Positions 7,702 to 16,204 of a DNA stretch of 59,226 nucleotides are shown in pieces. Both the position numbers and the translations under genes were made by a program. Source of the stretch: Burkholderiaceae bacterium (GTDB taxonomy: Bacteria > Pseudomonadota > Gammaproteobacteria > Burkholderiales > Burkholderiaceae). The DNA lies in the NCBI GenBank assembly GCA_947374315.1, contig CANCBK010000003.1, positions 1-59,226 on the forward strand. The letters are read 5' to 3'. The number at the start of each line of letters is the position of its first letter. Within the stretch, counting starts at the first letter, position 1. The notes under the pieces were generated by a model. It was not told the DNA's origin. It ran no database searches and was given only the letters and a program-made list of their open reading frames with translations.

Positions 7702-9714
7702 ATGACTCAAGCTGTTATCGACAACGAAACCCAAGAAAAATTAGACGCCTTCATCAAGCAAGAGGAAGGCGACTCAAATGACTACAAAGGTCTTTTAGCG
7801 AAATTCATCACCTTAGTAGCTGTTGGCATGTCCCTCTTTCATTTATATGCCGCCTACTCGATTGTCCCCACTCAACAACTACGCGTCATCCACGTTGCCT
7901 TAGTATTATTTTTAGTCTTCCTCAGTTTTCCGATTGCCACGCGCTTTAGAAACCGCTTGATGTGGTGGGATATCCTCTTCGCCGTAGTCTCTGTCTTTAT
8001 TGCCTATTACATTCTGAGTGGTGGCGATGATTTATTTGATAGAAACACTGCGCCAAATTCAATGGATGTCTTGGTGGGTCTAGGATTAATTCTCTTGATT
8101 CTAGAAGCCGTTAGAAGAACCAATGGCATGATCTTGGTAGGCGTTACCAGCCTTTTCTTGCTCTATGCCTTATTCGGCAATTACTTGCCCGCCCCATGGA
8201 CACATAAAGGTTACGGCTTTGATCGTCTGGTTGGTTATATGTATATGACCTTGGAAGGCATTTACGGCACCGCAGTTGACGTATCAGCCACCCTTATTAT
8301 TCTGTTTACTATTTTTGGTGCCTTCTTGCAATTTACTGGCGCCGGAAAATTCTTTATCGACTTCTCCTTTGCCGCCATGGGCGGAAAATCCTCCGGCGTT
8401 GGTAGAACAATCGTGCTGTCCTCTTTCTTACTGGGTGGACCATCCGGTTCTGGAGTAGCCACTACCGTTACCGTTGGCTCTGTTGCTGCCCCCATGCTGG
8501 ATAAAGTGGGTTACGAAAAAAATGCGGCGGGCGGACTACTAGCTGCTGGTGGCCTGGGTGCGATTATTTCACCACCCGTTCTCGGAGCAGCTGCGTTCCT
8601 GATTGCGGATTTCCTCAAGATTTCTTATTTAGATGTGTTGTTAATGGCAACCATCCCAACGATTCTTTTCTACCTCGGCTTATTTGTCATGGTAGAGATT
8701 GATGTCCGTAAATATGGCATGAAGAACATCCATTTCCAAGCAGCAGAAACCGCTTGGCAATTAACCAAAAAATATTGGTTCCATTTTTTCTCGCTGATTT
8801 CAATCGTCGTATTTATGCTGTTCGGATTCTCGCCAGTGATGTCAGTATTTTGGGCTACCGTAGTTTCTGCCCTCTCAAGCATGCTGCGCAAAGATACCGC
8901 CATCATCCCTTGGGATTGGTTTAAAGGTAAAGAGCCAATTTTTTCCGGACTGTACAAATCCAACCTGACTAAGGCTTTGGCTTCAGGATCTACTGGCGTT
9001 CTTGCCATTGCAGCAACCTGCGCAGGCGCTGGCTTAATTGTTGGTACCGTCACACTCACCGGCCTAGGTCTGAAGTTCAGCTCAATCGTGATTCAGTATG
9101 CGGGTGGCTCACTCTTGCTCACCGCCATCTTTACCGCACTCGTAGTTTGGGTTGTTGGCCTTGCTGTACCAGTGACTGCGTCTTATATTATTTGCGCTGT
9201 AATTGCAGCACCAGCCCTGATTAACCTAGGGGTGCCTGATTTCGCGGCTCATATGTTTATCTTTTACTACGCAGTGCTCTCAGAGGTTTCCCCTCCAACA
9301 GCGCTCTCACCCTTTGCGGCGGCAGCGATTTGTAAAGGCAACCCTTACAAGACCACCCTTCAAACGTGGAAGTATGTTGCACCTGCGATTTTGGTGCCAT
9401 TCATGTTCGTGCTCGACAAATCCGGCGTCAGTCTATTACTCATGGGCTCAATCTCCGCATTAGAGCAAGCCGACTGGATGCAGATTGCTTGGGTTTCATT
9501 TACTGCGGTAGTCGGCATCATCTGCTTGGCTGGCGGCTTGCAAGGCTGGTTTATTGAAAAAACCAAGATCTTTGAGCGGATCATTATGGTGATTTCTGGA
9601 GTGGCACTCGCCTATCCAGCTCTCCAAGCGGACATTGTCGGATTCTTAGGCTTTGGATTTGTACTCGTCACCCAATCCATTACCCACTTCAAACTTAATC
9701 CCCGCTCAAGCTAA
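7702..9714 (+). CDS. TRAP transporter fused permease (4TM-12TM)
   Basis: 670-residue inner membrane protein joining the small DctQ-like and large DctM-like TRAP subunits, the usual partner of TAXI binding proteins. The N-terminal 55 residues are cytosolic and acidic, followed by about 16 or more helices. The conserved TRAP-TAXI core is seen in LGGPSGSGVATTVTVGSVA and GLGAIISPPVLGAAAFLIADF and in SEVSPPTALSPFAAAAICKG. It imports an organic acid, driven by an ion gradient. It ends 36 bases before a strong bidirectional terminator, so it is the last gene of the operon begun at 4760. Confidence 0.93.
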   Translation: MTQAVIDNETQEKLDAFIKQEEGDSNDYKGLLAKFITLVAVGMSLFHLYAAYSIVPTQQLRVIHVALVLFLVFLSFPIATRFRNRLMWWDILFAVVSVFIAYYILSGGDDLFDRNTAPNSMDVLVGLGLILLILEAVRRTNGMILVGVTSLFLLYALFGNYLPAPWTHKGYGFDRLVGYMYMTLEGIYGTAVDVSATLIILFTIFGAFLQFTGAGKFFIDFSFAAMGGKSSGVGRTIVLSSFLLGGPSGSGVATTVTVGSVAAPMLDKVGYEKNAAGGLLAAGGLGAIISPPVLGAAAFLIADFLKISYLDVLLMATIPTILFYLGLFVMVEIDVRKYGMKNIHFQAAETAWQLTKKYWFHFFSLISIVVFMLFGFSPVMSVFWATVVSALSSMLRKDTAIIPWDWFKGKEPIFSGLYKSNLTKALASGSTGVLAIAATCAGAGLIVGTVTLTGLGLKFSSIVIQYAGGSLLLTAIFTALVVWVVGLAVPVTASYIICAVIAAPALINLGVPDFAAHMFIFYYAVLSEVSPPTALSPFAAAAICKGNPYKTTLQTWKYVAPAILVPFMFVLDKSGVSLLLMGSISALEQADWMQIAWVSFTAVVGIICLAGGLQGWFIEKTKIFERIIMVISGVALAYPALQADIVGFLGFGFVLVTQSITHFKLNPRSS

Positions 9715-9750
9715 ACTCCTGCGGAGAATAGCTCCAGAAGCTTCCCAAAA

Positions 9751-9782
9751 AAAATCCCGCCTTTATGTGCGGGATTTTTTTA
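9751..9782. terminator. bidirectional rho-independent terminator
   Basis: AAAATCCCGC (9751-9760) pairs with GCGGGATTTT (9769-9778) around an 8-base loop, with a run of T on the plus strand and A-rich sequence on the other side. It sits between the convergent permease and enolase-superfamily genes and can serve both. Confidence 0.9.
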
Positions 9783-9826
9783 TTGCCAACGACTAAGCAA
9801 GCGATAAGAAGGATGAATGTTTCGCC

Positions 9827-10960
9827 TTAAACAATCTTCGTCCAAGCAGCTTTACCAGCATACTTTTTCACGGCAGCCTCATCAAACTCAAATCCCAAGC
9901 CTGGAGTTTGGTGCAGAATCAAATCCCCATTCTTAAAGGCGAGTTGCTTGTTGATCAATCTACGGAAATTAAGCACCTGATCATCCAAGAAGAATTCTAC
10001 AAAGCGGGCATTTGGCGTTGCAGCCACTAAAGGCGCATGTAAATCATGCATCCAATGCGGGCAAACAATCACCCCTTTTAAGTCTGCATAAGCAGAAATA
10101 CGGCGCCACTCAGTAATACCCCCGCAAACTGCCGCATCCGATTGCAAAATGGCGGCGCCACCAGCATCAATGAGCTCCCTAAAGCGCCAGCGCCCCGCTT
10201 CCATCTCACCAGTTGCGACATTAATGCTGGTTTGACGAGCTAAAGCCGCATGAAGGTCAATTGCGTCAGGTGAAAATGGCTCCTCGATCCAATATGGGTT
10301 GTAGGCCTCAAAACGGCGGATATATTCGAGCGCAGTGGGTAAGTCCCGCCAGGCATTATTTGCATCCAGGGTGAGCAATACATCCTCACCTACGGCCTTA
10401 CGAGCGGCCTTCACGCGTGCCTCCTCTTCTCTTGGGGAAAGGCGACCCACTTTCATTTTGACGGCCTTAAAACCCTGCTTAACGTAAGACTCCATTTCCT
10501 TGCCTAGCTTCGCAGGAGTCTTGCCATCAAGATAGTAACCACCACTGGCATAAGCTGGTACGCGATCATCAACCACAGAACCCAAGTAGTGATGTAACGG
10601 CAACTTAGCGGCACGGGCATTTAAATCCCAGAGTGCGGTATCCAAAATGGAGATGCCGCGCATCACTGCCCCGCTGCGACCCTGGAGGATGGATTCGTTA
10701 TACATATCCATCCATAAGCCTTCGCTCCGATGGCTATTCTGGCCAATCAGCTTTGGTGCCAACAATTGCTCCACGGCGATCTTGGCGATAGCCCCACCCG
10801 CACTGCCAACATAACAAAAACCAATGCCCTCGTTGCCATCTTTACCGCGCACCTTAACTAAACAGTAATGGCGTTCTGAAACTGTCCGCGTGGAAAATGA
10901 AGTCACCTTATCCAAGGGAACGGCAACTGCTGCAACCGATACTGATTCAATGATGGGCAC
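9827..10960 (-). CDS. mandelate racemase / muconate lactonizing enzyme family protein (enolase superfamily)
   Basis: 377 residues from the GTG at 10958-10960, which has AGGAG five bases upstream; an ATG 18 bases earlier is possible. The N-terminal capping domain is followed by a TIM barrel with the KxK motif VKMKVGR (Lys168, Lys170), metal ligands Asp199 (TLDANNAW), Glu226 (WIEEPF) and Glu252 (ATGEMEAG), and His302 in CPHWMHDLHAP. A Lys/His pair with three acidic ligands is the mandelate racemase subgroup, mostly acid-sugar dehydratases, galactarolactone cycloisomerases and racemases. Convergent to the TRAP operon, it may provide the dehydration step before the DapA-type enzyme. Confidence 0.9.
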   Translation of the reverse strand: MPIIESVSVAAVAVPLDKVTSFSTRTVSERHYCLVKVRGKDGNEGIGFCYVGSAGGAIAKIAVEQLLAPKLIGQNSHRSEGLWMDMYNESILQGRSGAVMRGISILDTALWDLNARAAKLPLHHYLGSVVDDRVPAYASGGYYLDGKTPAKLGKEMESYVKQGFKAVKMKVGRLSPREEEARVKAARKAVGEDVLLTLDANNAWRDLPTALEYIRRFEAYNPYWIEEPFSPDAIDLHAALARQTSINVATGEMEAGRWRFRELIDAGGAAILQSDAAVCGGITEWRRISAYADLKGVIVCPHWMHDLHAPLVAATPNARFVEFFLDDQVLNFRRLINKQLAFKNGDLILHQTPGLGFEFDEAAVKKYAGKAAWTKIV

Positions 10961-11104
10961 GAGAGCTCCTCTATTCAAAAAATTATTGTATCCACAATTC
11001 AGGTCATGTGATGGCTAGCGAATATGGGGGAAATAGGGTCTGATGGAATGCCGACCTCGGGATTGAAGTTACCCCCAAATACCTTGCTTTGAAAAAAACG
11101 GGTT

Positions 11105-11118
11105 TTGATCTAGATCGA
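11105..11118. promoter_or_regulatory. weak FNR/CRP-like site in the 298-base gap before the M23 gene
   Basis: TTGAT-CTAG-ATCGA matches the FNR consensus TTGAT-N4-ATCAA at all but one of the ten fixed positions. It lies in the 10961-11258 gap between divergent genes, about 140 bases before the M23 peptidase start and about 145 bases before the enolase-superfamily start. I found no convincing promoter spaced correctly from it. Nothing else recognisable is in this gap. Confidence 0.3.
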
Positions 11119-11258
11119 TACGCACGACACCATATTCCCTCTAGAAATCTATAAAACACTAAAAATATCAGCAGAATTCTAGTCAATCGCGATTGTTGCA
11201 ACACAACATACCTTGCAAATATCCCGCACCCGGAGCGGCAGTATTGGATAATTAGCCT

Positions 11259-12722
11259 GTGAAGAAAAATGCCAGCCAGCCACCCCGCTTTATTCGAGGG
11301 GTCATCAAAGTCATTGGAATCTGCCTCCTGGCTCTCATTCAAGCACCAGGGCTCGAGCTCGTCTCCAGCGCGCTGGCGCAACAAGCAAGTCAAAGCAATA
11401 AAACGAGCAAATCACCGCAGATCAAATCAAAGCCTGTCACGCAAACCAACAAGCAGTCCGGCATTAAGTTCAAAGACAACTCAATCAACAAGTCTTCTAA
11501 GAGTATGAATTTAAATCCCGAGCTCTTTAAGCGGATTGAAGGCGTTTACAGCAACGAAAGTGCTGAAAACTTAGACTACCGTATCCAGCGAGGTTGTTTG
11601 GGTCGCAGCTTTAATGAGGAAAATCTTCCGGCCAATATCGGCATCGATGATCGCAGCTTCAATACCTTTTTCAAGGCACAGACTAAAGGATTTTTTGATC
11701 GCATGCGCGGTAATTGCATTCCTTATGCCCTTGCCCTCGGTAGTCGCAATCACTTTGAATCTCTCAGCATTATGAATGGCCCCCTACAGGATGCCAAGAC
11801 CGAGATTTGGACCTTTACGCCATCAGCAGCAGGTAGCTTCTTGATTCAACAGGACTACCTAAAGGATGAATCCAAACGTTTTACCGAGATTCAACTCCCC
11901 CTCAGAGATGTGCTGTATGACCCTAAAAAAGTGGGTGATAAATTACCCGTGGAATTGATTTGGGAATTAAATACCGTTATTAAGCAGATTTATCCAGAAG
12001 AAAATAACGCTTTAGAAAATACCAATAGCATCGTTCGCCTCATTGTGGACTTTGGTGACAAAGAGCATTGGGCCCAAATTTGGGCGGCAGAGATTATTGA
12101 CCCCACTTCTGGAGAGGTGTTTTCAAGCGCATTTTGGGTTGAACGCAATGACATTCCCGGCGGCTTTTATGCCGCCAATGGAGAGTCAATCGAGCGTACG
12201 TTCTGGACCAATCCACTAAGCTATCGCCGTATCTCTCGAGGCGTAGGCAATGTGCGGGCCTCCAATAAAAGAGTTGCGCCCACGAAGAATAGTGCTGTAC
12301 CTGCTGCCGCTCCAAAGCAACGTTATCGCGCGCACATGGGTATTGATTATGCGGCGCCAATAGGAACACCCGTCTTTAGTGTAGCTACCGGTAAAGTGGT
12401 TCATCTCGGATTTAGTGGCGCCTTTGGGAACCTCATTATCCTGGAGCATCCAGGCAATTACCGCACCTACTATGCCCATCTCAGCAATTACAACGTAGAG
12501 CTGGAAGTGGGAAATGAAGTACGGCGCGGCCTAGAGATTGGTTATGTCGGAACGACCGGGCGATCAACCGGCCCTCACCTTCACTTTGAATTAAGAAAAG
12601 ATGGGGTTTATGTTGACCCCTATGGATCTAAAACACAATTGGATTTATGGAATATGCGCGACAGCGATAGTGGACTACTAACCAGAGAGATTCTATTGCT
12701 GGGCACACCCATTAAGAATTAA
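11259..12722 (+). CDS. M23 family metallopeptidase (LytM-type), exported
   Basis: 487 residues from a GTG start. An N-terminal signal or anchor segment (about residues 12-40, ending SSALAQQ) is followed by a Lys/Ser/Thr/Gln-rich linker (41-85), an N-terminal fold of about 250 residues, and a C-terminal M23 domain (about 353-465) with all ligands: His359 and Asp363 in HMGID, His407 in YYAHL and His440/His442 in GPHLHFE. It is an active-type peptidoglycan endopeptidase of the OapA/YebA layout, acting in the periplasm on wall cross-links. There is no strong ribosome site. A terminator follows at 12764-12797. Confidence 0.88.
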   Translation: MKKNASQPPRFIRGVIKVIGICLLALIQAPGLELVSSALAQQASQSNKTSKSPQIKSKPVTQTNKQSGIKFKDNSINKSSKSMNLNPELFKRIEGVYSNESAENLDYRIQRGCLGRSFNEENLPANIGIDDRSFNTFFKAQTKGFFDRMRGNCIPYALALGSRNHFESLSIMNGPLQDAKTEIWTFTPSAAGSFLIQQDYLKDESKRFTEIQLPLRDVLYDPKKVGDKLPVELIWELNTVIKQIYPEENNALENTNSIVRLIVDFGDKEHWAQIWAAEIIDPTSGEVFSSAFWVERNDIPGGFYAANGESIERTFWTNPLSYRRISRGVGNVRASNKRVAPTKNSAVPAAAPKQRYRAHMGIDYAAPIGTPVFSVATGKVVHLGFSGAFGNLIILEHPGNYRTYYAHLSNYNVELEVGNEVRRGLEIGYVGTTGRSTGPHLHFELRKDGVYVDPYGSKTQLDLWNMRDSDSGLLTREILLLGTPIKN

Positions 12723-12763
12723 GCCATCATTCATCAGGGATATAAATCAATCAAGTGAAGCAC

Positions 12764-12797
12764 AAAAAAAGGGACCCTAGCGGATCCCTTCATTTTT
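12764..12797. terminator. probable bidirectional terminator
   Basis: An A-run leads into AGGGACC-CTAGC-GGATCCCT followed by TCATTTTTA. The stem has a one-base bulge. It lies between the convergent M23 peptidase and UspA genes and fits a shared terminator. Confidence 0.6.
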
Positions 12798-12811
12798 AAT
12801 ATTCAGTGAGA

Positions 12812-13252
12812 TTAACCAAGCACTAACACCGGTAATTTAGAGTGCACGATGACTTCATGGGTCTCGCTGCCAAGCAACATACTCTTGATGCCAGTCAGCT
12901 TATGGGATGCCATCACAATCACATCAGCCTTAGCTTTCTTGGCGCCATCCAAAATACCTTCCGCTAAATTTCCAGTGGCAATGTGCAAAGTCTTAGCCTT
13001 AATGCTAGAGCCCAATGCAGTGCCCGCCTTTTTGAAAACATCGGCAGCAAAGGCATCACACGCCTGCTTATGTTCTTTTACGGAGATGCCGTATCCCATA
13101 GTGCTATCGGAATAGATCATCGGAGGCATTGGATCGGAAACATAAACCAAGGTAACGCTCGCACCATCTGCTTTCGCAATTTCAGCCACCTTCTTCAAGG
13201 ACTTTTTGCTGACGTCTGAACCATCCACCGGTACCAATAAATGCTTGAACAT
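12812..13252 (-). CDS. universal stress protein (UspA family)
   Basis: 146-residue single Usp domain. It begins MFKHLLVPVDGSDVSKKSL, carries VIVMASHKLTG and the nucleotide motif LLGSETHEVIVHSKLPVLVLG, a variant of the ATP-binding G-2x-G-9x-G-S/T pattern, since Glu replaces the final small residue spacing only partly. It is cytosolic and normally induced by stress, growth arrest or anaerobiosis. AGGAG lies six bases before the ATG, and a sigma-70-like promoter is visible at 13293-13320. It is divergent from the DUF2177 gene. Confidence 0.92.
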   Translation of the reverse strand: MFKHLLVPVDGSDVSKKSLKKVAEIAKADGASVTLVYVSDPMPPMIYSDSTMGYGISVKEHKQACDAFAADVFKKAGTALGSSIKAKTLHIATGNLAEGILDGAKKAKADVIVMASHKLTGIKSMLLGSETHEVIVHSKLPVLVLG

Positions 13253-13292
13253 ATTAACTCCTGTTAAATTGAACCCGAATACTCTTCATTCC

Positions 13293-13320
13293 ATCATAAT
13301 GCTTATTATTCACCTGTAAA
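13293..13320 (-). promoter_or_regulatory. sigma-70-like promoter for uspA
   Basis: On the minus strand TTTACA (13315-13320), a 16-base spacer and TATGAT (13293-13298) form a good sigma-70-type promoter about 40 bases upstream of the UspA start. It lies in the short divergent gap. Confidence 0.5.
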
Positions 13321-13341
13321 AGCATAAAAGGGGAAACTTAA

Positions 13342-13743
13342 ATGCTCAAGTACTTCGCGGTGTATTTTTCTTTCCTACTGTCAATTGTCGCCATCGATTT
13401 GGTTTGGCTCCTTGGCATTGCCAAAAACCTCTACCGCATTGAAATGGGCCCGCTCATGGCGACTGAACCCAAACTTTGGGCTGGGCTGAGCTTTTATCTT
13501 CTATATGCTCTAGGCGCCACAATTTTCGTCATACTTCCGGCGATCTCTAGGCAATCCCTCCTATATGCAGTGCAATATGGCGCACTCTTTGGCCTCTTTT
13601 GCTATATGGCCTACGATCTCACCAATGTGGCCGTAGTGCGCGATTTTCCAGTTCGCTTGGCATTCATTGATATTGCCTGGGGATCTGCGGTAACCTCCCT
13701 ATCAGCTGCAATTGCCTATTGGATTAGCGCTCGAATAGCTTAA
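13342..13743 (+). CDS. DUF2177 family membrane protein
   Basis: 133-residue protein with four predicted helices. The start MLKYFAVYFSFLLSIVAIDLVWL and the core AVQYGALFGLFCYMAYDLTNVAVVRDFPV with IDIAWGSAVT match the DUF2177 family. These are inner membrane proteins of unknown function, often near fatty-acid-modifying or redox genes. GGGGAAA lies before the ATG. The SulP gene starts 14 bases after its stop, so the two probably share a transcript. Confidence 0.82.
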   Translation: MLKYFAVYFSFLLSIVAIDLVWLLGIAKNLYRIEMGPLMATEPKLWAGLSFYLLYALGATIFVILPAISRQSLLYAVQYGALFGLFCYMAYDLTNVAVVRDFPVRLAFIDIAWGSAVTSLSAAIAYWISARIA

Positions 13744-13757
13744 TAGCGCTGAGTTAA

Positions 13758-15395
13758 ATGAACCTCTTTCGCCCAAGACTGCTCGACTCTTTTAGGGGCT
13801 ACAACAGCAACCTCTTTACCAAAGACGTGCTGGCTGGCATTGCGGTTGGAATAGTGGCCCTCCCGCTAGCTATGGCATTTGCTATTGCCAGCGGTCTTAA
13901 GCCCGAAGCGGGCATTTTCACGGCCATTATTGCTGGCGGCCTCATTTCGATTCTGGGCGGCAGTCGTATACAAATTGGCGGGCCAGCTGGGGCATTTATT
14001 GTCATCGTCTATGGCATCGTGGATCGATATGGTGTTGCTAATTTATTGCTAGCCACTGCCATGTCTGGCGTGTTTTTATTCTTAATGGGACTTTTTCGTC
14101 TAGGCACATTAATTCGATTTATTCCTGTCGCAGTCATTATTGGCTTCACCAATGGCATTGCGGTACTGATTGGTCTTTCTCAAATTAAAGAATTTTTTGG
14201 CCTGCAGATCACGAAAATGCCTGCTGAATTTTTTCAGGCAATCCAAACCCTGTATGTTCATGCAGGCACAATCAATCCAGTGGCGCTAGCGCTTTCTATT
14301 GGTAGCCTTGCTCTACTGATGATTTGGCGAACTTTTCAGAAACACTTAGGTTACCTCAGCCACCTTCCCGGCACCGTAGTTGCCATGGCTGTCGCTACGG
14401 CATTAACCAGCACCCTTGACCTACCAGTTGACACCATTGGTAGCCGCTTTGGAGGCATTCCATCGGGGCTTCCCACCTTTGCATGGATTCCGATTGGCTG
14501 GAGTACGGCGCAGTTGCTGATTGCACCAGCGATTACGCTTGCGTTACTGGGGGCCATTGAGTCACTTTTATGCGCTCGTGTTGCAGATGGATTAATTCAT
14601 GATCGTCATGACTCGAATCAAGAGTTGATGGCTCAGGGGATTGCAAATCTAGTAAGTCCATTCTTTGGCGGCATGCCAGCCACCGGGACCATTGCCAGAA
14701 CCGTCACCAATGTACAAAGCGGGGCAAGTACTCCAGTTGCGGGTATCGTTCACTCCCTCTCCCTACTCACCATCATTCTGTTTGGTGCGCCATTAGCAAA
14801 AAACATCCCTTTGGCAAGCTTGGCGGCGATCCTCATGTTTGTTGCCTGGAATATGGGTGAATGGAAAAAGTTTGCAGATCTCAAGCAATTTCGTCTGCCC
14901 TATCGCGTCACCATGCTGAGTGTATTTTTTCTCACGATCATGCTAGATCTGACAGTGGCGATACAAGTGGGACTGCTGCTTGCATTCATGACCTTTATTT
15001 ACCGCATCTCCAGTCTGTCGCGTTACGAGCCAGCGAATGTGATTGATTTTCCGGATCTCAAAAATCATCAAGGAAAGATTGCTGTCTTTAGAGTGTATGG
15101 CGCTATCTTTTTTGGCGCCGTAAAACTACTTGAGAGCATTGAAAATGAATTGCCATCCAGAGTCCTACTACTCGACCTCAAGAATGTGATTTACATTGAT
15201 GTATCGGGTATGGATGCCATTCTAGAACTGGAAGAAACCTGTAAAACGCGAGGCATCAAACTCATGATTTGCGGTCTAGCGCACCAGCCTTATGAAATGG
15301 CAGTCCGCGGTGGCTTGCTGGAGCGATTGCCCAATGATTGCATCCTATCGGACCTGCAGCACGGCATTACGGCAGCAAGCAGCCAAGATCTTTAA
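13758..15395 (+). CDS. SulP family inorganic anion transporter with STAS domain
   Basis: 545 residues. The membrane part (about 1-420) starts with FTKDVLAGIAVGIVALPLAMAFA and contains GGSRIQIGGPAGAFIVIVYG and the GGMPATGTIARTVTNVQSGA motif of SulP/SLC26 proteins. The C-terminal STAS domain (about 430-540) has VYGAIFFGA and LLDLKNVIYIDVSGMDAI, with the Ser of DVSGMD in the place phosphorylated in anti-sigma antagonists. Substrates of the family include sulfate, bicarbonate and carboxylates; none can be assigned here, as no sulfate assimilation or carbonic anhydrase gene is adjacent. Its stop overlaps the convergent gene by four bases. Confidence 0.9.
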   Translation: MNLFRPRLLDSFRGYNSNLFTKDVLAGIAVGIVALPLAMAFAIASGLKPEAGIFTAIIAGGLISILGGSRIQIGGPAGAFIVIVYGIVDRYGVANLLLATAMSGVFLFLMGLFRLGTLIRFIPVAVIIGFTNGIAVLIGLSQIKEFFGLQITKMPAEFFQAIQTLYVHAGTINPVALALSIGSLALLMIWRTFQKHLGYLSHLPGTVVAMAVATALTSTLDLPVDTIGSRFGGIPSGLPTFAWIPIGWSTAQLLIAPAITLALLGAIESLLCARVADGLIHDRHDSNQELMAQGIANLVSPFFGGMPATGTIARTVTNVQSGASTPVAGIVHSLSLLTIILFGAPLAKNIPLASLAAILMFVAWNMGEWKKFADLKQFRLPYRVTMLSVFFLTIMLDLTVAIQVGLLLAFMTFIYRISSLSRYEPANVIDFPDLKNHQGKIAVFRVYGAIFFGAVKLLESIENELPSRVLLLDLKNVIYIDVSGMDAILELEETCKTRGIKLMICGLAHQPYEMAVRGGLLERLPNDCILSDLQHGITAASSQDL

Positions 15396-16123
15396 CTAAT
15401 GCAGAAACCGCCCTTTAGCAAAGCCTCTGGCAAATACCAGGCGCGGTAGAGACCCAATATTCCGGCTGAAAATAATAGCCCAGCAGCAATGTAGCGTACC
15501 CAGACATACTGCCCAAACTGGGTCAATGCCGCCGAAAATTTTGAAATCAATAAAAGGTTCGGCAGGGTACCCAATCCAAATGCCAACATCAAGGCGGCCC
15601 CAGTCCAAACATCCCCGGACAAAAAAGCGAGCGGTAACACGCTATACACTAAGCCGCAAGGCACCAACCCCCACAGCATTCCACTAAACCAACGAGACGA
15701 GCGGCCTGTAAAACGACCCAAATATTTAGCCCAATACGTGGCTATTTTGGCACCAAGCCATTTACCCACCAGCAAAGGACTTTTGGAATTTTGGCGAAGC
15801 ATTCGCACGCCCATCAGCAGCAAAATTAGGGATGTGAAAGCAAATAATGGTCGCTGGATGGGAATCATGTTTTGCTGCCAAACGACCACGCCAGCCCAAG
15901 CGGCAATTGCCCCCAGCAATACATAGGTCGTCAAGCGACCTAAATGCATAATTATTTGGAGATAAAAGAGTTGAGTCTTGGTCTGCAAGGGCGCATAGGT
16001 TAGCGCCCCCGCCGCGCCCTGTCGCTCGATGGCTGCAGCGATTCCGCCGCACATCAAGGCGCAGTGCCACCCACTCACTAAAGCGCCCAGGAAGACCGCC
16101 AGCAATAGACTAGTGGTTAACAT
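15392..16123 (-). CDS. COG2836 / TauE-SafE-like membrane protein
   Basis: 243-residue protein with six helices. The N-terminal GALVSGWHCALMCGGIAAA carries the HCxxMCGG motif of COG2836, a family often found beside cbb3 oxidase and copper ATPase genes and loosely annotated as sulfite exporter. Paired Cys, His and Met residues in the first helix suggest metal handling. Helices around 55-100 and 130-235 include the LGLVPCGLVYSVLPLAFLSG-like second repeat (WGLVPCGLVYS here). By location next to fnr and the cco genes, a role in metal supply or oxidase assembly is a reasonable guess, not shown. Confidence 0.8.
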   Translation of the reverse strand: MLTTSLLLAVFLGALVSGWHCALMCGGIAAAIERQGAAGALTYAPLQTKTQLFYLQIIMHLGRLTTYVLLGAIAAWAGVVVWQQNMIPIQRPLFAFTSLILLLMGVRMLRQNSKSPLLVGKWLGAKIATYWAKYLGRFTGRSSRWFSGMLWGLVPCGLVYSVLPLAFLSGDVWTGAALMLAFGLGTLPNLLLISKFSAALTQFGQYVWVRYIAAGLLFSAGILGLYRAWYLPEALLKGGFCIS

Positions 16124-16204
16124 CTACTGAATGGCCCAGGCAGGGGAAATATAAGAATTGCACATATCCTAGTAGAATAAACCTGTCTGATAACTAGATC
16201 GAAT

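Noticed and set aside
11004..11393. 129-residue ORF on the minus strand before the M23 gene
   Set aside because: It runs over the real M23 start in the opposite direction, has no family pattern and has an irregular composition; a shadow ORF.
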